NCBI RefSeq assembly: GCF_018982945.1
Contig: NZ_JABRXE010000005.1
Location: forward strand, 111,891-175,890
Reading direction: 5' to 3'
Length of the DNA: 64,000 bases
DNA from: Anaerostipes faecalis
GTDB lineage: Bacteria > Bacillota > Clostridia > Lachnospirales > Lachnospiraceae
In this document: positions 17,934 to 25,371 of the stretch, piece by piece
How positions within the stretch are numbered: position 1 is the first letter of the stretch
Layout: each line of letters opens with the position of its first letter
Position numbers and translations under genes: made by a program
The notes under the pieces: model-generated
Seen by the model: only the letters and a program-made list of their open reading frames with translations
What the model was told of the DNA's origin: nothing
The model's database searches: none

Positions 17934-18299
17934 TTATCTCACCTCCATCTTGATTGCTGGAATTCTTGCATGCTCTCCAGTCTTCCAGTCGGTGTGTCTT
18001 GCGTTGACTGTTGTAAGTCCGTTCATGCAAATGCCTTCTTTCTCAAATGCTGCGAGGGTTTCGATAAGGCTTGAAAATGTTGAACTGATGGTAAACTCTG
18101 TAATGCCTTCTGCTCTTAAGCAGTCTGCAATCTCTTTGATGTCGTAATCCCAAATGACCTCGTTAAAATCAATAAGGTCGTTGCCAGATTCTTCTTTGGA
18201 AGTTTTGTATGCCCAGAAAAGTGTAGGATTGATTCCTGCGTCCTTAAGGTTTCTTGCCTTCTCTTCGATTGCCTTTTCAAATGTTCTGATTTCCTTCAT
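17934..18299 (-). CDS. conserved phage protein of unknown function
   Basis: A 121-aa mixed alpha/beta protein (EKAIEEKARNLKDAGINPTL, VIWDYDIKEIADCLRAEGI, EFTISSTFSSLIETLAAFEK). The order of a helix, the statement-like block ITEFTISSTFSSL and another helix is common in small proteins of phages and conjugative elements of gut Clostridia, but no function is known to me. It is first in a small group with its own promoter-like repeat (18331-18373). The stop is followed within two bases by the next start, so they form a pair. Confidence 0.65.
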   Translation of the reverse strand: MKEIRTFEKAIEEKARNLKDAGINPTLFWAYKTSKEESGNDLIDFNEVIWDYDIKEIADCLRAEGITEFTISSTFSSLIETLAAFEKEGICMNGLTTVNARHTDWKTGEHARIPAIKMEVR

Positions 18300-18330
18300 T
18301 GTGATGTCCTCCTAAGTGTTTTCTTTTCCT

Positions 18331-18373
18331 TTCGGTACACTATATATCACTCTAAAAGCACATAATAGCAAGT
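18331..18373 (-). promoter_or_regulatory. repeated promoter-like element, copy 1
   Basis: On the minus strand: ACTTGCTATTATGTG, then AGAGTGATATATAGTGTACC and GAAAGG. TGATATATA reads as an extended -10 (TGnTATATA), TTGCTA as a weak -35 with 19-base spacing. It lies 32 bases upstream of the gene at 17934-18299. A second copy lies at 19697-19740 before another gene, and the two share about 34 of 43 positions. Confidence 0.6.
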
Positions 18374-18422
18374 TAATTACTGGCATAAATGTAACAATTA
18401 TTTCAGTAGATAACTGTGTATT

Positions 18423-18599
18423 TTATGTCTCTCCATAAAGGATGAAATGGACATAATCTGCTCGATTTTCCTCTAGGAAAATCACAAGTTCGTAGAAACC
18501 ATATTCATTGGCAAGCCTCTGAACCATCGTTACATCAAACATATTGGTAAGACCTGAGACTCTGATATATAAAATCTGTTCTTTTATCTTCTCATCCAT
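18423..18599 (-). CDS. DUF5049-like small protein
   Basis: A 58-aa protein: MDEKIKEQILYIRVSG, then TNMFDVTMVQRLANEYGFYE and LVIFLEENRADYVHFILYGE. This pattern matches the DUF5049 family found beside DUF4314 genes in phages and mobile elements of Clostridia; the function is unknown. The start ATG lies four bases after the stop of the upstream gene, and the ribosome site GAGGAG is inside that gene's end, so translation is probably coupled. Confidence 0.75.
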   Translation of the reverse strand: MDEKIKEQILYIRVSGLTNMFDVTMVQRLANEYGFYELVIFLEENRADYVHFILYGET

Positions 18600-18603
18600 A
18601 ATC

Positions 18604-18993
18604 TTACTCCTCGTCTGTACAATCCGGCAGTCCCATTACAAGTTCTGTATACACCTTTGTGTATCTGCTTTGTTCACTGCCTTCGGATGATGCCATTGCT
18701 CGAAGGTAAAACTCCATCGCATCTTTTCTGCTGTCCCAAGTTTCAGTATTTCCGTAGCAAGTCACCTTTACGCTGTCCAGTTTTCTGCAACTGTCCTCTC
18801 CATATACTACATTTAATCCGGAACCATTATCCCAAGCAACCATAATGCTTGCTGTATCATCCACACCCATGACCGTGCCTTTCGTTCCAATCGGTGGTGC
18901 CTGCAAATCGTCCATTCTCACAAGTTCTACTCTGCATCCGATAGGATACTGTCTGCGTACCCTTTCCACAATCTCTTTACTTGGAAATCTCAT
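18604..18993 (-). CDS. DUF4314-domain protein
   Basis: A 129-aa protein. Residues ~10-70 form the DUF4314 domain: RQYPIGCRVELVRMDDLQAP, PIGTKGTVMGVDDTASIMVA, WDNGSGLNVVYGEDSCRKL, probably an SH3-like barrel. The C-terminal half (DSRKDAMEFYLRAMASSEGSE, RYTKVYTELVMGL) is an added helical module often fused to or found near this domain. The function is unknown. It overlaps the preceding gene by 17 bases. Confidence 0.8.
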   Translation of the reverse strand: MRFPSKEIVERVRRQYPIGCRVELVRMDDLQAPPIGTKGTVMGVDDTASIMVAWDNGSGLNVVYGEDSCRKLDSVKVTCYGNTETWDSRKDAMEFYLRAMASSEGSEQSRYTKVYTELVMGLPDCTDEE

Positions 18994-19675
18994 CGTCTGA
19001 CACCTCCTTCTTTGCTACATTTTTGAAAGCAGATGAGCCACTGAGATTCTTTAGCAGAATCTTTCTGTCGGCTTTGTATTCCTCACCGATAAACCCAAGT
19101 CTTAAAAGGAAACATCTGAATGCGTATTTCTCATTGCTGACTTTCTTTTCTGTTGAGTTGATGCGTTTCTGTTCTTTACTCATCTTGCAAAGTGCTGCAA
19201 TGAAATTCTGGTAAGCTTGACAGGTTTCTGCATCCGGGAGTTCGGAAAACCAAGGAAATGAAACTTTTTCCTCATCAATTTCAATTCGAATGTCATCCAC
19301 TCCTAACGCTTTTTTGATTAACTCTCCTTTTGCATCAAGTAAATTTGTAAGGTTACAAACTCCAACATTCTCAATGGGAATTGCCACTGTAAGCCCCGCA
19401 TCTTCGCCCTGTGGCATTTCTTCCGGGTCTTCGGATACTTCCTTGCTTTCGTAAGCAAAGCCTCTGTCGGCAAGTTGCTGAAGAAGGTCTTCGATATCCT
19501 TTGGAAAGATGTTCTCCTCGAACTCTGCATCACCGTTTTTGTCGATAATCAATCCACCAAAATCATAAGCGGCTGTTGGCATCCCCTTGTACTTTGGCTT
19601 TGTTCCGAGGATTTCTCCAATTGCTGTAACCAGTGCTTTTCTCTCTGCTCCGGTTCGGTTAAATTCTACTCTCAT
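18977..19675 (-). CDS. conserved phage/mobile-element protein (often labelled 'virulence protein')
   Basis: A 232-aa protein. The N-terminus is FNRTGAERKALVTAIGEILG; the middle has an alternate Asp/Glu-rich linker and KGELIKKALGVDDIRIEIDE; the C-terminus is the conserved helical block KVSNEKYAFRCFLLRLGFIG with EEYKADRKILLKNLSGSSAF. Closely similar proteins are common in mobile elements of gut Firmicutes and carry the name 'virulence protein' in databases as I recall. I see nothing in the sequence that supports a virulence role. It has its own promoter-like repeat upstream. Confidence 0.65.
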   Translation of the reverse strand: MRVEFNRTGAERKALVTAIGEILGTKPKYKGMPTAAYDFGGLIIDKNGDAEFEENIFPKDIEDLLQQLADRGFAYESKEVSEDPEEMPQGEDAGLTVAIPIENVGVCNLTNLLDAKGELIKKALGVDDIRIEIDEEKVSFPWFSELPDAETCQAYQNFIAALCKMSKEQKRINSTEKKVSNEKYAFRCFLLRLGFIGEEYKADRKILLKNLSGSSAFKNVAKKEVSDDEISK

Positions 19676-19696
19676 TTATGAGTACCTCCTTTATTT

Positions 19697-19740
19697 TTCG
19701 GTACTACATATATCACTCTGAATCACGTAAATAGCAAGTC
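19697..19740 (-). promoter_or_regulatory. repeated promoter-like element, copy 2
   Basis: Minus strand: GACTTGCTATTTACGTG, then AGAGTGATATATGTAGTACC and GAAAA. It has the same layout as copy 1 (18331-18373), including the TGATATAT extended -10-like block and GTACCGAAA. It ends 22 bases before the start of the 232-aa gene, with an AGGAGG site between. Confidence 0.6.
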
Positions 19741-19774
19741 ATATCTGTAAATATCTGAGTAAATATGAACCGAT

Positions 19775-21601
19775 TTATCCATCATGATTTTGTGCATAAT
19801 ATGCTATTCCGGAAAGCACGAACACCACATTAGGAAGTGCTACACCATTGCCCCACATCTTATACTCCGCTGAGTCTGAATGTGGGTTCTTAAGCCATTT
19901 TCTGATTTGATTATCTGTCTTCGGCTTTGTTTTCTTTCCAAGTGCATCAGTGTGTGTCTGAAAGATTTCTCTCCATATAGAAATATCCTCATCGGTAGGA
20001 TTCTCTGTTCCAAGCTCATCACACCACCAATCCGGAAATCCCTGCAGTCTTGCACATTCCGTAGGAGTAAGTCTTCTCACAATATATCTCGGTTCATTAA
20101 CGATAGGTGGATCCTTGTAATCTGTGGCAACGAGTGTGTTTGCCATTTCTTCTTCAGCGGATGTAAAAAATGATGCCTTGGATGAACTATACACCGGATG
20201 AGCTACTCCACTTGCTCCTGCTGCCACAATAGTCGGTTCTACTTCCTCTTCAATCTGGAAACTGAACTTTGCATTATAGCCTTGGTTCATTGCGGGTCTG
20301 CCAATACCATATGCAGGCTCTCCTACAAAATTTTCATGAGGATTTCCCATCATCTGAGAAGACGGTCCCTTTGGACCATCGTTGGCAGAAAGTGTCGCAT
20401 GAATATCTGCAAATGCCACTGCGTGTTGCTCCGTTGCATTTAATGTGTACATGACATCTGATTCCTTATATCCATCACCCTTATGAGAAGGACGAGTGCC
20501 ATTGCCTTCAATCACAGCAATGCCGCCTTGGTTGCAGCCGGGATTCCCACCATTGCCATCAATGGTTCTGCTTGTATCTGCTTCATAAAATCCACTGTTT
20601 GGATTTGCAGATTTCATGGAATTACTGTCCTTGGAGCAGATGCCGTAAGCAACAGGCTGGAATAATGTCTGATCATTGTTTGTTCCAAGTGTTGCTGACT
20701 TGTTCTCCTGGATTAGCGGACCCTTTCCTCCGCCTTCACATCCACTTCGGATTTTCAATGTCTTTGGTGTTTCCACTACAAACGGCTGATTGTTGCCGCC
20801 TGTTCCATAAGTAGAAAGAACGGTCTGAGACACATCAAGAGGACCCGTATATCTTGCATCCTGTCCGTGGTTTTCAAACATTAAGCCGATGCCTGCATCT
20901 TGAGTGCCTTCTCTAAAAGCGGAGGCAGAACTTTGCCACGACTGGATGCTCTCCTTAGAATACCCAGACAAGCCTTCTGACTCAAATAGTATTTTTCCGG
21001 CACACCAATCTGCAAAATCTGCGACAAGGTAGATACGTTTTCTTCTCTGGGGTACTCCCCAAAACTGAGCATCAAACTGTCTCCAGGCAACGGAGTAATT
21101 ATCTCCCATGATTTTTCCTGCACGGTTCCATTTGTTAGGTTTAGGCACTGACACTGATTCATCTTTGATTTTGCAGACCTCTTCGAGTACTGCTCTGAAG
21201 TCTTCTCCCTTGTTGGAGCTGAATGCTCCGGGGACATTTTCCCAGACGATAAATCTAGGTTTTCTGCCATCTGTCTTACACCTCATTTCTTTTATGATTC
21301 TGACTGCCTCATAAAACAAGCTAGACCTTGAACCACCAAGTCCATCACGCTTGCCTGCAATACTCATATCCTGGCATGGACTGCCAAATGTGATGATGTC
21401 TACAGGTTCAATCTCTGCTCCGTTCATCTTGGAGATATCTCCATAGTGCTTTACCTGTGGCAATCTTTTTGTTGTAACTCTTATGGGAAATGGCTCAATT
21501 TCTGAACTCCAAATCGGAGTGATACCGGAAATTAGTCCTCCCAAAAGAAAACCCCCGGAACCATCAAACAGACTTCCGAGGGTCAAATTCTTATTCTCCA
21601 T
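19775..21601 (-). CDS. phage DNA (cytosine-5) methyltransferase
   Basis: A 608-aa m5C methyltransferase. Conserved motifs: I (GSLFDGSGGFLLGG, 9-22), IV with catalytic cysteine (GSPCQDMS, Cys76), VI (WENVPGAF, ~120), VIII (QRRKRIYLVADF, ~185), IX (RRLTPTECARLQGFPDWW) and X (KMWGNGVALPNVV). The region between VIII and IX, about 280 residues, is unusually long and holds low-complexity Gly/Asn/Ser-rich stretches; it contains the target-recognition part. It overlaps the ParB-MTase gene and lies in the modification cassette between the terminase genes. It probably protects phage DNA against restriction; the target sequence is unknown. Confidence 0.93.
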   Translation of the reverse strand: MENKNLTLGSLFDGSGGFLLGGLISGITPIWSSEIEPFPIRVTTKRLPQVKHYGDISKMNGAEIEPVDIITFGSPCQDMSIAGKRDGLGGSRSSLFYEAVRIIKEMRCKTDGRKPRFIVWENVPGAFSSNKGEDFRAVLEEVCKIKDESVSVPKPNKWNRAGKIMGDNYSVAWRQFDAQFWGVPQRRKRIYLVADFADWCAGKILFESEGLSGYSKESIQSWQSSASAFREGTQDAGIGLMFENHGQDARYTGPLDVSQTVLSTYGTGGNNQPFVVETPKTLKIRSGCEGGGKGPLIQENKSATLGTNNDQTLFQPVAYGICSKDSNSMKSANPNSGFYEADTSRTIDGNGGNPGCNQGGIAVIEGNGTRPSHKGDGYKESDVMYTLNATEQHAVAFADIHATLSANDGPKGPSSQMMGNPHENFVGEPAYGIGRPAMNQGYNAKFSFQIEEEVEPTIVAAGASGVAHPVYSSSKASFFTSAEEEMANTLVATDYKDPPIVNEPRYIVRRLTPTECARLQGFPDWWCDELGTENPTDEDISIWREIFQTHTDALGKKTKPKTDNQIRKWLKNPHSDSAEYKMWGNGVALPNVVFVLSGIAYYAQNHDG

Positions 21602-22862
21602 CTGCTCCCTCCACCTCTTTTACAAGGTCGGAGTAAGCAAGTTTCTCTCCGTTTCTTATAACGAATACATTATCTGTATCACCGGTATCCTCAACATATC
21701 TGCGAAGGATGACGGATGCGTATTTCTCATCAAGTTCCATCGTATGACATACACGGTTCGTCTGCTCACAGGTCATGAGCGTTGAACCACTGCCACCAAA
21801 GGTATCAATGACGATTGCGTTTTCCTGACTTGAATTTCCGATTGGATAGGCAAGCAGGTCAAGTGGCTTTGAAGTCGGATGATTCTTATTCTTCTTCGGC
21901 TTATCGAAGTTCCAGACGGTTGTCTGACTTCTGCCTGCATTCTTGCTCCAGTAGTGCTTTCCATTCTGTAGAAAGCCATAAAGGACTGGTTCATGCTGCC
22001 ACTGATAATCACTTCGGCCAAGCACCAGAGAGTTCTTTACCCAGATGCAGCACCCGGATAAATGAAAGCCTGCATCCATGAAAGCCTTTCTGAAATTAAG
22101 ACCTTCTGTATCTGCATGAAATACATAAGCCGAGCCACCTTTTTCAAGATGCTCGGCCATGTTCTTAAATGCGGAAAGCAGAAATTCATAGAATTTATCA
22201 TTTGCCATCTTATCATTTTTTATGGATAAGCCATCGGAACTTTCAAATGCCACATTGTACGGCGGGTCCGTTACGATAAGGTTGGCTTTTTTACCATCCA
22301 TAAGTGCAGCTACATCTTCTGAGGAAGTCGCATCACCACACATCAATCTGTGTCTTCCGACTGTCCAGATATCACCACGCTTTACAAATGCTGCTTTCTC
22401 AAGTGCAGCTGACAAATCGTAGTCATCATCCTTTACCCCAGAAGTATCATCCGAACCAAAGAGATCCGCAATCTCGCTTTCGTCAAATCCCGTAAGTCCG
22501 ATATCAAAGTCCTCACTCTGGAGAGCCTCAATTTCAATACGAAGTAACTCTTCGTCCCATCCTGCATCCATTGCCATTCGGTTGTCTGCCAAAATATACG
22601 CTTTCTTTTGTGCTTCTGTAAGGTAGTCCACAAATACACAAGGCACTTCAAGTATTCCTTCTTCCTTTGCAGCAAGGATTCTTCCATGACCTGCGATAAC
22701 ATTAAACTCTCGGTCAATGATAACAGGATTGATGAAACCGAACTCACGAAGGGAAGAACGAAGTTTCATAACCTGCTCGGCAGAATGGGTTCTTGCATTA
22801 TTCGCATAAGGAATTAGTTTTGATACAGCTACAAGCTGCATTTCTGTAGTTGTCTTTCCCAT
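21591..22862 (-). CDS. ParB-domain / DNA N-methyltransferase fusion
   Basis: A 423-aa fusion. Residues ~9-95 are a ParB/Srx-type N-terminal domain (VSKLIPYANNARTHSAEQVM, INPVIIDREFNVIAGHGR, AYILADNRM). Residues ~165-415 are an amino-methyltransferase with DPPYNV (199-204) and, near the end, TSKPLDLLAYPIGNSS and DTFGGSGSTLMTCEQTNR. The order catalytic motif before SAM-binding motif is the beta-class order of N6-adenine or N4-cytosine methylases. Such fusions are common on phages of Firmicutes. It sits between the SAM synthetase and the cytosine methylase. Confidence 0.92.
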   Translation of the reverse strand: MGKTTTEMQLVAVSKLIPYANNARTHSAEQVMKLRSSLREFGFINPVIIDREFNVIAGHGRILAAKEEGILEVPCVFVDYLTEAQKKAYILADNRMAMDAGWDEELLRIEIEALQSEDFDIGLTGFDESEIADLFGSDDTSGVKDDDYDLSAALEKAAFVKRGDIWTVGRHRLMCGDATSSEDVAALMDGKKANLIVTDPPYNVAFESSDGLSIKNDKMANDKFYEFLLSAFKNMAEHLEKGGSAYVFHADTEGLNFRKAFMDAGFHLSGCCIWVKNSLVLGRSDYQWQHEPVLYGFLQNGKHYWSKNAGRSQTTVWNFDKPKKNKNHPTSKPLDLLAYPIGNSSQENAIVIDTFGGSGSTLMTCEQTNRVCHTMELDEKYASVILRRYVEDTGDTDNVFVIRNGEKLAYSDLVKEVEGADGE

Positions 22863-22871
22863 AATGCCTCC

Positions 22872-23654
22872 TTAATAAAGTCCCCACTCGGCAAACTTCT
22901 CAAAGCCACCGATGGAACGAATAAACTCTCTTGCTTCTTCCACAATTTCCTTATATGGAATACCATCAACGGCATCATCACCAATGGCACATACAAGTTC
23001 TACTGGTTTGCCAGTTCTCTGTGCCTTAAGGAATGCATGGATATTTACAGAAACATCCGCCTTGGATAAGTCCTTGCCATGAAGACCACCACCTGTTACG
23101 GAGTCTGCCATATCAGAACCAAGCTTACGATTGGTTGCCCCGGTATCTACATCCGTGCCACCAGTCCAGTCACCCAGGGGATTGATTTCAGCTGCAGGAT
23201 AGATTTCCTTTAAGTGTACTTTTTTTGCATTGCTTTGGCAGATGATGAGTCTTGCCTGATCAAGAATGTACTTTCCATCAAACGGATACACTTTATAGAT
23301 GTCTCTTGCTATCTGGGATAATGCCTTCTGCTCTTCAGTAAGTGGCATTCCCTTGAAGATTCCATTGTCACCACAATGGATGCTCTCTTCTTGGTTCTTT
23401 GCAAGGTGTATATCCTGGGGAACTATCTCGATGTCTGCTCTGACATCTCCGGCAATTCTATGGATTACTTCTGCAACATCAAGCTTGTCAATATCAGCTG
23501 ATGTTTCAATAATTACATGAGCCTGCCCATGACCGATAAGCACCTCAACGGCAACCTTCGGATTTTCTTCTTTTGCATAAGCCAAATCAACAATGGCACC
23601 TGCTATTCTGTCTGCCACCTTATCAGGATGGCATGGATTTACTTTTTCAATCAT
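22872..23654 (-). CDS. short phage-type S-adenosylmethionine synthetase
   Basis: A 260-aa relative of MetK, which makes S-adenosylmethionine from methionine and ATP; host enzymes are ~390 aa. Conserved landmarks: CHPDKVADRIAGAIVD (the HPDK ATP-binding site; the usual Gly before His is Cys), GDNGIFKGMP (for GDQG), NPLGDWTGGTDVDTGATNRK (for the GGPxGDxGLTGRK block) and GGGLHGKDLSKADVS (GGGAFSGKDPTKVDRS). The central and C-terminal domains are shortened. It sits directly before two DNA methyltransferases, so it may supply SAM for phage DNA modification. Enzymatic activity is not certain. Confidence 0.88.
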   Translation of the reverse strand: MIEKVNPCHPDKVADRIAGAIVDLAYAKEENPKVAVEVLIGHGQAHVIIETSADIDKLDVAEVIHRIAGDVRADIEIVPQDIHLAKNQEESIHCGDNGIFKGMPLTEEQKALSQIARDIYKVYPFDGKYILDQARLIICQSNAKKVHLKEIYPAAEINPLGDWTGGTDVDTGATNRKLGSDMADSVTGGGLHGKDLSKADVSVNIHAFLKAQRTGKPVELVCAIGDDAVDGIPYKEIVEEAREFIRSIGGFEKFAEWGLY

Positions 23655-23655
23655 A

Positions 23656-24207
23656 TTATTTTCCTTCCCTTGCTCTTAGGAGTCTTTCCATCAAATCATT
23701 CTGTGGAGCAGCATCATCATAATCTGTGCTGCAGTTCTCCTTCACAATCTGAAATATTTCGTTCCAGAGCCTTACTGCCTGGTTCATATAGTTGATGCCA
23801 ATGTTAATGAACGGAGATGGGATTGGTTTCTGTGTTGTTGGGTGCTTTGAAAGAAATCCCAGCTTGTTGGTCATCTCTTCGCACTGAATCCATCTTGCAG
23901 AACACATCGCATATCTTTCCAACAGCTGTGGGGATACCTTCGATGAGCATCCGATCTTGTTGAGCCAGTTCCATGTTTCCGTATAGATTTCGTGAGCCTG
24001 CAGTTCACTTCCGTCTCTCTGTTCTGCAGACAGGAAGTCGTGTGGCTTTGGCATCTCCACACCTTCCACTTCAGGAATATCCAGGACTTCTAATTTTCTG
24101 CCACCCGGATTTCCGTTCTTTGCTTTCTCGGATACAGCCGTTTTCTTGCGACCTGCACCAGGTCTTGCACCACCACGGCCACCGATGTTATTCGATTTTG
24201 TAGGCAC
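23656..24207 (-). CDS. terminase small subunit, P27 family
   Basis: A 183-aa DNA-binding subunit of the packaging enzyme. N-terminus GGRGGARPGAGRKKTAVSEKA is the basic start of the P27-type family. It is followed by IYTETWNWLNKIGCSSKVSP and QLLERYAMCSARWIQCEEMT, the helical core. It recognises the packaging site, probably the adjacent GC-rich stretch at 24255-24320. It lies directly after the HNH gene as in HK97-like phages, but the large subunit is 6 kb further on. Confidence 0.92.
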   Translation of the reverse strand: MPTKSNNIGGRGGARPGAGRKKTAVSEKAKNGNPGGRKLEVLDIPEVEGVEMPKPHDFLSAEQRDGSELQAHEIYTETWNWLNKIGCSSKVSPQLLERYAMCSARWIQCEEMTNKLGFLSKHPTTQKPIPSPFINIGINYMNQAVRLWNEIFQIVKENCSTDYDDAAPQNDLMERLLRAREGK

Positions 24208-24254
24208 GTCTGTACACCCTCCTTTAATTACCCTTTTGATTTCGCATTTTTCAC

Positions 24255-24320
24255 ACGCAAGACCCCACGCCGTTCCACGGTGGTCCCGGTGTTAAAGATT
24301 TTGACCGCCCCTGGGGTACT
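24255..24320. other. candidate packaging (cos) site
   Basis: A GC-rich island in an AT-rich gap between HNH endonuclease and small terminase genes: ACGCAAGACCCCACG, the dyad CCGT-TCC-ACGG (24270-24280), GGTGGTCCCGGTG and GACCGCCCCTGGGGTAC. HK97-type phages with an HNH-TerS-TerL arrangement cut their cos DNA at this location. No overhang can be read from the sequence, so this is an inference from position and composition. Confidence 0.45.
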
Positions 24321-24341
24321 TTTTCATTCATCAATTCGCAG

Positions 24342-24441
24342 TGTGACACCCTATGACCAGCATTTCCTATATTATATATATAGGATAAAATTTTTATCTC
24401 TATAGAAAAGGATAGTAAATAGCCGTCATAGACCGACACAC
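24342..24441 (-). repeat. dispersed inverted-repeat element, copy B
   Basis: A 100-bp element between the HNH and small terminase genes, homologous to 12275-12374 and 27018-27117. End arms GTGTGACACCCTATGAC and GTCATAGACCGACACAC pair over GTGTG/CACAC and CTATGAC/GTCATAG; the latter differs from copy A by a compensatory pair. The TATA hairpin (CCTATAT / ATATAGG) and the core AGAAAAGGATAGTAAATAGC are kept. Confidence 0.88.
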
Positions 24442-24822
24442 TTAATACTTATACACATGATGTTTTTTACTTCCGTGATAATCACCGCGTGCGGCATGGA
24501 TCTTGGCATGACAGCTTTTGCAAAGAGAAATCAGATTGCTTCTGTCGTGGGTACCACCTTCTGACAATGGTTTCTTATGATGAACCTCATCCACCGGAAC
24601 AATGATTCCTTTCTCAAAGCACTGTTCACAGAATGGATGTTGCTTAACATAGCTGTCACGAATTCGTTTCCACGCTCTTCCGTACCTGCGGCGTACAGCT
24701 TTGTCTCTGCCATACTTCTCGTAGGATTGGTTCATTTGTTTTTCATGTTCCTTGCAGTATCTACCTTCTGTTAAATTAGGACATCCAGGATAACCACACG
24801 GTTTCTTTGGTTTTCTTGGCAT
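24442..24822 (-). CDS. HNH endonuclease of the packaging module
   Basis: A 126-aa nuclease. The N-terminal zinc-binding part (CGYPGCPNLTEGRYCKEHEK) is followed by a basic helix and the HNH core VDEVHHKKPLSEGGTHDRSN with LISLCKSCHAKIHA, giving the catalytic His-His, Asn and His together with a structural Cys pair. Such HNH proteins associate with TerL and are required for cos cleavage in HK97-like phages. The start at 24822 is chosen since the GGAGGTGA site lies seven bases upstream, inside a longer frame that would start on the site itself. Confidence 0.92.
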   Translation of the reverse strand: MPRKPKKPCGYPGCPNLTEGRYCKEHEKQMNQSYEKYGRDKAVRRRYGRAWKRIRDSYVKQHPFCEQCFEKGIIVPVDEVHHKKPLSEGGTHDRSNLISLCKSCHAKIHAARGDYHGSKKHHVYKY

Positions 24823-24841
24823 CTTTTTCACCTCCATCTGG

Positions 24842-24882
24842 ACATAACAAAAGCCTCTGTGGGATTGCTCCTACAAAGGCTC
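24842..24882 (-). terminator. hairpin between late regulator and HNH gene
   Basis: Minus strand: AGCCTTTGT, a loop, ACAGAGGCT, then TTTTGTTATG, a rho-independent terminator structure. It lies between the late regulator (24958-25371) and the first packaging gene (24442-24822), so late transcription must read through it or start after it. Confidence 0.75.
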
Positions 24883-24912
24883 TGTTGTATTTATATATTT
24901 TTCTACAATACC

Positions 24913-24966
24913 ATTTTACATCATTTCGGTATGAATGGGGAGTGGCCTAGGGGTGATCTAGGGGTG
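24913..24966 (-). promoter_or_regulatory. candidate late promoter with tandem direct repeats
   Basis: At the end of the late-regulator gene the minus strand holds two identical CACCCCTAG units 11 bp apart (24947-24955 and 24958-24966), one helical turn. About 28 bp further on is TAAAAT (24913-24918), a -10-like hexamer with no recognisable -35, consistent with an activator-dependent or Q-type regulated promoter. Inference from layout. Confidence 0.4.
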
Positions 24967-25371
24967 TCCTCTTTCAAAACTGTCCAATGCACGTCTATGT
25001 AGTTTCTTTGTCCAACGCAGTGAGTAATGCATTCGAACAGAAATATCTGGCATTGATAAAAATTCCAAGTACCTATATCTTAAAATCATCTGTTCCATTG
25101 GATCTTCCACAACATCAATTGCATTGTCCACTTCGGTTTTAATCTCATCAAGCTTTTTATAATCTTCAGCAATCTCTCGCTCTAGATCATCTATCTTTTC
25201 TAAGTAGCGAACAAAGGGAGCTTTTGTATTTTGATTGCTTGAAAAATGCTCCTCGAATCCCGGTGATGATGGACTGCACGATAATTCTCTGTAAAATCCG
25301 AGCTTAATTTTCTTATCGTTAATCTTGTTATTTAGAATGAACGGTCTGTTCAGATAATCTTTAGCCGTCAT
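24958..25371 (-). CDS. ArpU/RinA-like late transcription regulator (DUF1492 type)
   Basis: A 137-aa protein. Residues ~55-95 are coiled-coil (KIDDLEREIAEDYKKLDEIK). The C-terminal ~45 residues (DPMEQMILRYRYLEFLSMPD, ISVRMHYSLRWTKKLHRRAL) resemble a sigma-70 region-4-type helix-turn-helix, as in ArpU/RinA-type regulators that switch on phage late genes. It sits immediately before the terminator and the packaging genes, the position such regulators usually occupy. ATG at 25371 is preferred (GGAGG eight bases upstream); a GTG three codons earlier overlaps the ribosome site. Confidence 0.75.
   Translation of the reverse strand: MTAKDYLNRPFILNNKINDKKIKLGFYRELSCSPSSPGFEEHFSSNQNTKAPFVRYLEKIDDLEREIAEDYKKLDEIKTEVDNAIDVVEDPMEQMILRYRYLEFLSMPDISVRMHYSLRWTKKLHRRALDSFERGHP

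Noticed and set aside
20881-21270. A 129-aa minus-strand frame inside the cytosine methylase
   Set aside because: Out-of-frame shadow of the methylase gene, whose motifs are continuous across this region.
24251-24439. A 62-aa minus-strand frame between HNH and TerS
   Set aside because: It spans the inverted-repeat element and the candidate cos site; no ribosome site, and the other two repeat copies are not coding.
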